Shown piece by piece: positions 14,201-26,000 of a DNA stretch of 64,000 nt. The number at the start of each line of letters is the position of its first letter. Position 1 is the stretch's first letter. Source of the DNA: Liolophura sinensis (taxonomy: Eukaryota; Mollusca; Polyplacophora; Chitonida; Chitonidae); assembly GCF_032854445.1 (NCBI RefSeq), contig NC_088306.1, positions 3,220,373-3,284,372 on the forward strand. The letters are read 5' to 3'. The notes beneath the pieces were generated by a model. That model was not told the DNA's origin. It worked only from the letters and a program-made list of their open reading frames with translations, and did no database searches. The translations under genes and the position numbers were made by a program.

Positions 14201-17200
14201 ACGAGTTACTATTTGCCAACTATAAGACAGTCGCCAATGCTCTGATTATACTCTCTGATCTGTATGCGTATTTCACTGGTTACGTGTGACCATTCGCCAA
14301 CTATCAAACTGTTATTACGTTGAAGTTAAATGCAATTTATGTGACGTCACTGGCCTAGCATTACTCAAGATGCTGTGTTGTCATCACATTTAACATACAA
14401 TAACATTAAAACAATGCAAAAGGATCAAGCCTCGGGAATGCTACTTGTTGCACCCTCTCTTGGCGCTCAGCATGGAGAGGTTAGAGCAAGGAAACAGGAC
14501 TGGTTGGCCCGGTGTCAGTATAATGTCATTCGGTGGGGTGTCACGTCTGGTGTCTTCATCACGATACTTCAGTAAAAGCAGCACTTTAGTGGCATGGTTT
14601 ATATGACTGTAATCTTGTTAAATACGCCGTAAAACCCCAAGCATACATACATATATTTTCTGTTGCTTGTGAATCGAAACAAACAGTACAAAAGCCGTAA
14701 ATTAACGTGAACAAAAAAAATTACTAAAACGCATCTATATGATGTTTTTTGCTGCTGTTTTTTTTTAAAACATAGTATACGTTGAGAATTCTTTAGTGAG
14801 ACATTAAACAGCTCTATATATCAGTCCACTTGCACATATATTTTTTCGCGTTGTTGTTCTTCGGTGTTAAGGAACCACATGTAACATTTTCTGATTCTGT
14901 TTGATTTTCAAAATACATTAAGGTAACGTCAGAACGCCATAACGTAACGATATCTATTATACAGTTGCGAAATATATATAATCTAAAACAGTTCTACACA
15001 TTTCGCTGAAAATGTCGGCCCCACTCCCTGCATCGCATGAGCGTCAAGAGGGCGACGTTATTAATTGTGCTACAGGCCCATGTTCCATGTTAACGACGAA
15101 GAATGATTGGATTCTACAGAAAAATAATTTATTATAAAATATAAAATAATGTTAAACATGTATAAAAATATATATAAAGAACGTAAATAAGACAGTCAGC
15201 GTTTTAAATCTCGATTTAAAATATATAAAATTGTAAACTTAACGCTGACTTGCACTGGCAATGTAAATTCTTAGGTTCGAGGAAGATAACAACGAGGTTT
15301 TGCAATACTACATATACACATACTGATAAGAACAATAATAGGATAATAGGAACCTTTTGCGTTTACACGCAAAGATACTTCTGCTAGTCTATTGCCATCG
15401 TAATTCATTCAGTCATATGCTGTAAGTTTTGAATCTTTACTAGAATCCGCTCATATTTCATTCAGAAATTGTCAATCAATGGTACACGTAGACGTACTCA
15501 TACACGTACAAGTGGTACACGTACAAGAAAAACATTAAAAGTACCCCATAAAACTGACGTGCATGTCTTCTTATATCCTATTCACACATACACATGCCTG
15601 CATATATAGTGCGGATATACGTCACAGAGACCACACAAAGTGATGATGTTTCAGTACTCGTGTAAGTCTCTCCAATGAACAGATTGGTGTGTGTTAGCAA
15701 AGTCTATACGCTTACATGTACAAAATTCGAGAAATCTGCTTGGGCACAGAACAACATTAATAAATACTCCCGTTTGTGGCTATTTGCAAGCAGGTATTGC
15801 GTGAATTTTTTCCCGTGACCCTTAAACAGTTTACATATGTTATCAGGGCATCTTGTACTTCACCTTTCTCCGGCCGTATGTGGGAAGGCCTCTTAGCGAC
15901 CTGCGGATGGTCTGAAATATTCTTGAGTAGGGTGTATATCACCTATCAAATAAATAAATAAATCCTATCTTTACTACCGTTTATACCTGGGACAAACTAC
16001 ACAATAGCAAATTTCCGTGACGGCAGCGGTTATAAAGATAGCAGTGGGTAACAGCATCCCCAAGAGAACCTTCCAGTGTTCTATGATGTTCAATAGAGCC
16101 TCGGGGTTCGAATCTTTTCCGGGATAGCACGGAAATGTCCGACCTATCACGCCGTACTTTTGGACAAACTCGGCAACTGTTCGGTTGTTTTCGGCTACAT
16201 CTTTGTCACACGTACTTGTAGAGCACTGCAATGAGAAGACAAAGAGATTTTTCTAAAATTAGACCTGGTTAGGCAAATGTTTTAACGGGAAATCCAGTAT
16301 TCTTGACAGATGACAGACTGACTAGAAAGTAAATCTGTGTAAAGGACCTCTTGTTTCATGATGGGAAATTGCCCAGCCCTTGTTCTGTTCTATTGCTAAC
16401 CCGCAAGCATTGAAGATCTTGTGCGGACTCGTTAGGCGGTTGAAGTTGTTATATGACAGATTCAGTTAAGGAAATAAGACAACTAAAAAACTAATACAAC
16501 TAAAAACCTTATACAACAATGGTCGCTCATACCATAAATGGTTTTAAAGTACTCTCAATCTTTGCACTACACAATGAACTGGACACCCTGACATGAGTTC
16601 GAAACTCGTCCGAGCTCCTTTTCACTGAAATCAATTTTCGCTACATACATTTCAATTGTTGAAATTAACAGGTACTTCTTGTACAAAGGGTTGTTATCAC
16701 GTGACATTCACATCAGGTGACAAAATAATGACTAATGAAAACAACAAAGAAAAAGACAGGTCTGACACATAAAGCGATTATGGACAGTTGAATCGTTAGT
16801 TATGGGCCAACGCACGCTTTTGATGGACTACCCGATCTCTATATTTATTGATATGGGTAACCTGTAAAATTACAACATGTGATGATGTCATAATCAGACA
16901 TAGCACTTAATCACGGCCTCATTGTCTGCAGGGGTCTCCGTGGCCGAGTGTTTAGCGTGCTAGTGCAACACAAATTCTCAGGAGCCTCTCACCGATATGG
17001 TTGCTGTTAGTTTAAGCCCAGCTAATGCTGGGTTCCTATCAAGTCGTTCGTGGGAGTGCCTGTCAGCAACCTGTGCATGGTCGTGGGATTCCGCCGGGCT
17101 CTGCCCAATTGTCTCCCATCATAATACTGGCCACAGTAGTATAAGTGAAACACTCTTGAGTACGATGTAAAACACCAATCAAATAAATAAATAATTTGTA

Positions 17201-20200
17201 CACAGATGGCTCGGAAAAGCCAAAAGTAAATACGGGTTACACTCTCACTATCACGCAGTCGCGCCAAAATTTCCACTGAGTGATGACGCACGCTCCAGTA
17301 CACAGGCCTATATCCGCACTATCCAGCCAGTATTTATCTGCTTCACTGCAGCCTGTACATACATTGGTCTTTCCAGAATGTGCTATTTACGTCTCGCTCA
17401 TTTGAAGGGGAAAAAAATGTTAATTCCCATTGAGCGCTAAATCCGGGTCACTGACAGAAGTATCAATCTTTATAAACAGGTGTGGCGATATTGAGATGTT
17501 TGAAAGGTCATATATCACGAGACACAGCCGTTAAGGCATGTATGTATTTACGCTTGGAGTTTTACGTCGCACAGGAGTTTTTCAGTCATATGACTACGAG
17601 CAGTCATCACGTGTGTGTACATACCCTGTGTTCTCTTGTGGCAGGGCGAGTCCATGTCCCAAGAGCAACCTTTAAAGATTTGACAGGAAAACGCAACGGC
17701 GAGCCCCAAATAATTTGTAATTTCTAATTTTAACACTGGTAATCTTGAGAACGCTCTGACATTCTGCTGGATTTCAGGGCGGCTATAAATCACTGCGGAT
17801 CTAAACACAATGTATCTATTTAAAAATACTTCTTTATAAACCACGATACGAATATTTTAAGTATGTCAGAAAACAGCACAACCTGGTGATTTATTTATTT
17901 AAAATGGGAACTTCAACATACCCACCGTAAAGAATTATCTGTAATATATATCGAGGTATAACTGTGACATTATAATAAATTCGTAAAATTAAATATTTAA
18001 ATACACACTAAAAATAAGTGGTTTGTTTTTAAACACATTTACAGTTTCGAAACTGGTATTTACTTCAAAAACATATCATATGTTTACTAGAGTAAACCTT
18101 TTTACACGTTTACTAAGTATGAAATGCCGATAGTCATGTTTAGTGCACTATATGATTTTCTGAAAATATGCACCACATTATTATGCAAAACTTTTCACAT
18201 GTACACTCTAATAAACACATCTCTTTAGAGTTACTTACTAAATATAGTTTTTATGACTAAACACCAGGACGCGATTCGAAACTGTAACAAAAATGCGTCC
18301 ATAAACGAAACACTTATTTTTAGTGATTAGGGTCGACCCTATTATCATTGACATATTAACATATTTACATTTGCCATGGCAATGTGCTTTCGACACACAA
18401 ATATCAGTGTCTAACAACAGCGTTTATTATTCCATGAACGTATGAACTTGTGGCCTGGGCATTCGTAACAAGAATGAGACACGGCAAATATACCCTTAAA
18501 AAAAAATTAATTTGCAACATAAGACGGTTAAAGTCGGGATAACTGACACATTGAACTGTAAAGTCATATCTGAGACTCTTAATCCAGTTCGGCGAAACTT
18601 ACTCTGTATTATAGTTTTGGTTAACATGTAGGCATACGTACCATTAGACGTAAACCTGTGTAGTCTTGTTTTAAACCTTAGAAACATAAGGTTTAGAACT
18701 GTTGATTTCATGTTAGACTAGGGAGGTTTTTAAAAATGATTATAAGTGATCATTGAAATTAATTAACTCACAACATTCATCATATCTGAAAGCTTCTACA
18801 AACTAAAAATAAAATGTTCCAAGTGAAAAATTGTGTATGATAGGAGTAAGCTGTAGTAATGCCTTTAGTATTTGAAATCTGATAGTATTGTATGAATGGT
18901 GAATGCCAAAGCAGTTTAGAGTAGGATTACGCCAAATAGTTGGCTAGATTCCTATTTTATAAAAATATTTTACAAGATTGTGCGTATTAGCTAAATTTAT
19001 CAAAGACTTTGGTGATTAGCGACCTATGGTATTATTCGCTTAATGATTTAAGCGCATTTACTTGAATGGCGTCTAACATTGATCCACTTACAAATGTAAA
19101 ATTGTACGCATTAAATATTTCAATGTGTAGCCAAAACTTGTGATGATTATAAGAATTTTAGCTTTGTGCTTCAAGCATGTGCGACAAGTCCCTTGTAACA
19201 CTTACGACCAACCTGTATGTTTTTGTAAGTGGCGTAAGAGTATGGACTGTTGTACAAGGTGGCGTTCCCAACTCGTAGCATGCTCACGTGGCTGACGTAA
19301 TCAACCAGGATCTCCACACAGGGGTGTTGTGACGTACACTCAGCGTCCTCATCGGCGCTACAGGTACAGGAAGAGATGCCATTTTGTTTGAACGCCGTCA
19401 CGAAGCATAGGGTGGGGTCGTTTGAAAAGTGTCGGGTAAAACCGTACGGATAGGCCACTCCAAATCCGACAAAGAAGATCGCGGCCGCTGACAAGCAAAG
19501 AAGAAACATCGGCAGAACTCCAAATAATCCAAATTTACAATCAGAGTTTGTTCCAGCCATTATTATTCCATCAAGTTTACGTTGTACTCTTGCTCTTCGA
19601 AAGGACAGAACTTTCGAAAACTCTTTCACAAGATACGTGGAATGTCACTCAAGACTGGGCTGTTCTGTCCGACACACGATTTACCTGCCCCAAGTCTGCT
19701 TGGGAGTGCCCTATACGCGCTTGCTTCTGCCTATCTCAAACAATATTGGGGCCCCTCTTTTAAGTGCGCTCTATTCTTACTGTGTAAAATAATGTTATGA
19801 CTATTTGTAACTGAATACTTCATGCAAAGAAAAAGTTATAGCTGAGATGGTTTTCAGTTAGGAACTTGACGACGGAAAACATTCCCACACATATATACTA
19901 AGCCTGTATCCGGGTTCCATTTGAGTGAACGGCTTTAGCTTACAGTTCCGACGAGATCGCGAGAAATACCGCGTGATTTCGAGTTTATTACGGTTTAATA
20001 ACAGATCACAACAAGCTGAATGCTGTAACGAAATCAGGCGAACACACAAATTATGATAAGTTAGTTACTACATACGTAAATAATCAATAAAACTCCACAG
20101 CAGATTATTATCCGATTTCTCATCCAAACAAAATATTCATGCCAATGAACTAGGTAAAAAATCATCGACAAATTCGCAAAATAATGTCATTAATGGTATT

Positions 20201-23013
20201 ATCCCCATAATAAAAAGGAAAATTGTGATCAATGAATTAAAAATTTTTTAGTCCTATGACTGGCTGGACATAAATGTAATGAAATCAAAGTATCTGTACG
20301 TTTCACTACCGGATAAAAGTTTGTTCGTGGAGAGAATATTGTCGAGCTGTTCTCCCTCACACTGAGATTTTCTAAAAGAAAACAAATTCAGTTGTATATC
20401 CCGATTTTATATCACTTGGACAAAGAGTGGCCGTTTATGGTTGTCTACACCTGTGTGTTACACAAGGTTGAGGGCAAGTGTGTTGTGAAGCCTAAATGTA
20501 ATAATATTGATGACAACAGGCCTGGACCGACAGATGATGAGTAAATTAGGGTGATGAAATATGAACAACGGTAGCACAAGTCATAATATTAGTATGGGAT
20601 ATTATCTAAACAAAAATGGCCAACAACCTGCGGATGGTCGTAGGTTTCCCCCGGGTTCTGCCCGCTTTCCTCCCACCCTAATGCTGGCCGATGTTGTATA
20701 AGTGAAATATTCTTGAGTACGGATAAAGATAAATAAATATGGCGATGAAGAGGATGTAAATAAGTAAGATGTTGTGAATGAAGATGAAGATGACGATATC
20801 AGCTCTTACTACTGCTGTGAGAATGACGTGGCTATGATCTTAACGGCTTCCGATAGCTACCTTATTTATTTATTCCATCGATGTTTATGCCGCACTTAGA
20901 AATATTTCCTTCATACGAAGGCGGTCAAATTATGGGTAGGAAGAAACCAGACAGAAACCTTGGGAAACCCACAATCATACACAGGTTTGAAATATTGAGT
21001 TCGGCGTGAAACAACAATGAAATGAATAAACAAGGCTAATGAAAACGGTGGAGCTGATGATGACTGTGATGCTGATGTTGATGTTAATAATAACGATGAT
21101 TCACAAAATGTAGTGTGATGATGACATTGATGATGATGAATATGTAGATTATGTAGATGGTGATTATGGTGTTAATACTGCTGATGTTGATGATGATAGT
21201 GAAGAAGATGAAGATGATGGTCAAGACGATGATCAGTTCTACGCACCTGCATTTTCTTGTCACTTAGGTAACTGTACGGATGGTGATATAAAGTGGCATT
21301 TTCCACAAGCGACTGGTTTACGTGGCTGACATATTCCACCACGATCCTCACGCACGGATAGTTGGAAAAGCAGGAGTTATAGTCTTCATCGCAGTAATTA
21401 CACGAATACAGTCCTCGCTCTTGCACGAACGTCACGTGACAGGTCACAGGCTCCTGCGAGAAGTGCCGAATGTAACCATATGGTAATGCTAACGCGAAGC
21501 CCACTGCGAAAAGTGCTATGGGAGCTGCACAGAGAGCAACCAGCACAACAGTTTGACAAAACACGCATTCACAGCAACAGTCTTGCTTCTTCGCCATTGT
21601 TGTTTTGGTTAAATAAAAAATGACTCCTGTATTGTTCTCAGTGGCATGCACCTGGATTCGATGTTGGATTGGATGACTCCAATCACCAAATCAGTGCGTT
21701 TTCTCAGTAAACTCGGGTTTGAGTAAACTGGCCGTTACGGGTGAACTGTCTTCTTGAATTGTAGACTAGGTTACGGGTACAGAATTCTGGATTATTTCAC
21801 CGGCTGAGCCGTGATATAGATACCTTTGTAGATGTAAGGTTCATGTAGTCTCCCTTGTAAAATACTGACATCATAACAGTACACACATAAGTAGGTTAGC
21901 ACTTCCAATAATGCGCTCTAACAAACCGGCCGTATATCACACAACACAGCCTGTAGATTTGGGATTCCTACACTGGCGTAAAGGTGGAGAACCAGGATTC
22001 AGATGTAACAATTCACCTGGTCAATTCAACACCAGGACTCCGTTATACGCAGTTGGCCTAGTTTTACACATGCACAGGTGTGACTACACCTAGTCAGATA
22101 TGTCTGGTTCATATGACTATACATATTAGTACAAGAAAATTTCTCTTTTGTTAATTCACTGAAGCATACAGATATTCCGGGATCTCCATCCACATATTTG
22201 TGTGGGATTTTTCCGTTATCCTCACCTGTACGGTTATGCTGATACGTCTGTTTAAAACGCGCCGTATACTTGATATATCCGCCTCGTCACGTTGTTAGGC
22301 TTAAATCCAGCGTTGTTTTTCCCCCTCAGCCACATCTGTGTCTCGCGTGACCTATATTTCACATAGGGATATGCCTTTTGTTGTGTCCACACACCTTCTC
22401 CTGTCATTCCGTGTATTCGTGGTTATTGACCGCGACGACAGGCTAGATCCGTGTTTGCGGCCAATGGGTCATTCTCAAAATATCTCCGTCACTCTTGGGT
22501 AAATTAACTCGGTATTTCTCGTAAACTCGATTCAATTCACGATCTTCACTTAAACGCGGCAATGCTTACTTACATCGGGCAATGTACGCGACAGATATCT
22601 TCAGCTCGTTCATTTTGCGTCCATTTTTTTTTAACATTAAAACTGTCTGATTGTTACAGCCGAGTGCATGCTTTGCCTTGATTGCGATGCGCATGCCCGT
22701 TTGTTTGAGCTGAGATGATATGAATGGGGTAGCAGCTGATAATGGGGGTTCTGCGGTGTTGCAGGCTTTTGTGATATTTATTCAGTTTAGCACAAATGAT
22801 AACAGTGCTGACAAGCTTGTAGCACATATTCCGGTACACGTTATTGCTTATGGTTGTAATAAAGGTATGCATACGTGGAAAGGTCTGTCAGCAACCTGCG
22901 GATGGTCGTGAGTTTCCCCCCGAGCTCTGTCAGGTTTCCTCCCACCATAATGCTTTCCGCCGCGGTATAAGTGAAATACTCTTGAGTATGGCGTAAAACA
23001 CCAATCAAATACA

Positions 23014-23057
<44 letters not shown>

Positions 23058-26000
23058 ATAGGTATATAAAGGGTGAAGGGGTCTATCTATTTTCTTACTA
23101 TACTTTGACACTATTGTGACCTGGTATGGATTTACGTAGTTGGAGAGATCAGAGTGAGGATGTAATACTCATGACGTAGGAATGGGATTATTACCAATGC
23201 GACGGATGTGATGGCGATGTTAATTGATTATTGTGATGATTGTGATGAGAATGATTACGATGATAACATCCGTGACGATAATAATGATATTCACGGTGAT
23301 GGATTTCTGATGACGATGATGGTGGTAATGATGACAGTGGTTTTTAATTAGTTTTGATCGAATCCCCATTGTAATAAACATCAGAAGAGCCTATTAATTC
23401 TTGCAGCACATACCTTCATACCCATATACTCGACGTAATAATACGGACTGGTATACAATGTAGCATTTCCAACACGTGACGCGTTCTCGTGACTGACATA
23501 GTCTACTAAGATCTCTGCGCAGGGCTTTTCCGACACGCACTTGGTATGTGGCTCTATGCTGCAGTCACACGTTACCATGCCTCGCTCGCGCACTGACGTC
23601 ACAGTGCACGTGGAGATCTCCTGTGAGAAATGCCGCGTGTCGATGTAAGGCTTAACCACTCCGAGCCCGACGCCTAAAAGTATTATATGGGTAGTAGCGA
23701 TGGCGGTGATTGCCACAACGTGACCAAACACGGATATGCATCGCCAGATGTCGTGTTTCACCATACTGAACGGTCGGTAAGACTGGAGTCGGTATCGGTT
23801 TCGAACTCTCCCCACGAAACTGGCAGTCTAATGGTGTAGCGCCACCCACACGCTTCAACTGATCCAAGTCCACAGCTCAGTTGTACAACCTTCTTGAGTG
23901 GAGCAAAGACCACGCCAATGGCACTACATGTACACTTGAGTGGAGCAAAGACCAGGCCAATAGCACTACATGTACACTTGAGTGGAGCAAAGACCAGGCC
24001 AATAGCACTATATGTACACATTCAGCTCATTGAAATTCCCGGCGCATGCTCTCTAACACATACATGTACATGACCTTGATAACTGTGTATAATACAGTAG
24101 ACTGTTCAGTTCTGTACTTATTTATTTCTTACTCTTCTATAACACAGGCTTCACGGATATACATAGACGTAAATGAATACTCATGTATCTAACTGTGATG
24201 TTCATGAACGAATGTAGTGGAATTTCCATGTGAATTAGCTGTATAGTTGTTCGCTTATTGATTCCCTCCTCGTGACACCTGGACTGACCCACATACCTGT
24301 ATACCCGTCCATGTCGACTTTTCCCCACCAATATATCCGCTTCGACCCGTATTTCTTCTCTGGTATTTAACGTTCCGTGGTGTTGCAGGCTTTTGTAATA
24401 ATTGTTCAGCTCTGCCAAACATGCAGTACACACTCTGATTGTGCCTATTGTTCAGAACTGCACGTGAAGAGTGTAGTGTATAAAGAGGTCTGGTTATATG
24501 GCTACTACACTACGCATGAGTGAGTGATTGGGTGATTGAAAGTTTTAACGTCGCTTTCAACAATATTTCAGTTTTATCGCGGCAATAAAAGGTCAAGTAG
24601 TCGATCTACTACGGATAAGTCATTTACTAGTCAGTCAAAAATACATCAGAAGTCACATAACAAACACAGACGGTACACTACGCATGACTATGGTACATAC
24701 ATGTATGTATGCTTAGGATGTTACGTCCAGCTTAAAAATTTTTCGATCATATGACATTATCATCATGTCATTCGATCATTAAAACAGTTAATTGTTTAAA
24801 ACAAAACCGGTGGTATTCTGTATCCCAGACTAGCATGCATACAAATTTGCACATGTATATTCGTTGTTTAGGTTGGAGAGTCCTTTGGCTTCACTAATAG
24901 ACAAGGACGTACGCATATGTACCTATATACCCTAAATCCTGCCTGTCTTGGTCATTTGATAGACAGTTTGGAATTTCCAGGTGAATTGCCTTTATATTCC
25001 ACTGACTGATTTCCTTCTCGTAACACGTGGGCTGACCCACATACCTTTACGCCCGCCCCACTTCTCCTCATACAGCATATCCGCCTCGGCGTGTATTTGT
25101 CCTCTGGACCACGATGCAACTACCACGGCACATTTAGCCGCGCTGGTCTAAAATTAAATGTGCAGTAGAGTTGGTCTAGTAGTCTGCGTTGTCTTTAGCA
25201 CATATAGCCGCCATTCAGTCCTATAACCAGCTAGGGAAATCCCCTCAACTCATTCAGTCATAACACTCCATACGACTTCCTATTTTAGTACCTCTGTGTC
25301 ACACACACACACGGATGCATATCCGCTCACACTCGGTTGACCTCTATAGCTGTGTTCTCATACACATGTGTAACTCGGGTGCAGTGTTCCCTTGTCAGCT
25401 GACACGAGTGTGTAAGCGCAAAAAGAGTGTTCTTGCTGTACCCCGCTCCAATATCGGAGAAATGGGGAGTGAAAATCTCGTTAGCAAACATTGTTCTCGT
25501 GTTACACTTTGGCATTCGAAATCTTTTTCTCGTGTGGAAGCAGTACATGTACAGCCATTCGAGCACACCCTATAATGTCCGTCAACGATGAGCTGCTTTC
25601 ATACTTTTATTCTCTGAATAAAAATTATAGGCCTGCGGTATAGTTTAACATTGTAGATATATTGGTGGTCATCTAGGTTTGGACTTCTGTGTCCCTTGTA
25701 TGAACACAGACCTGATGTTGATGATGATGCATAATGGCAATGTGGTATTGATGACTACAAATGGCAATGTGGTATTGATGACTACAAATGGCAATGTGGT
25801 ATTGATGACTACAAATGGCAATGTGGTATTGATGACTACAAATGGCAATGTGGTATTGATGACTACAAATGTCCAAGGAGACTTTTACCGATTACGTGTG
25901 ACCATTTTCCTATTATCACACTGTCTCCACTGCTCTGGTGTTATCCACTCTGTAATAGTCAGTTACATAACCCAGGATTGTGCTGGTGGACTAAGCATTC

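Noticed and set aside
19561..19629. Upstream ATG extending KCNMB-like exon B by 23 residues
   Set aside because: The three paralogous exons agree in length only when the inner ATG (19560, 21597, 23764) is used, and the extensions share no similarity.
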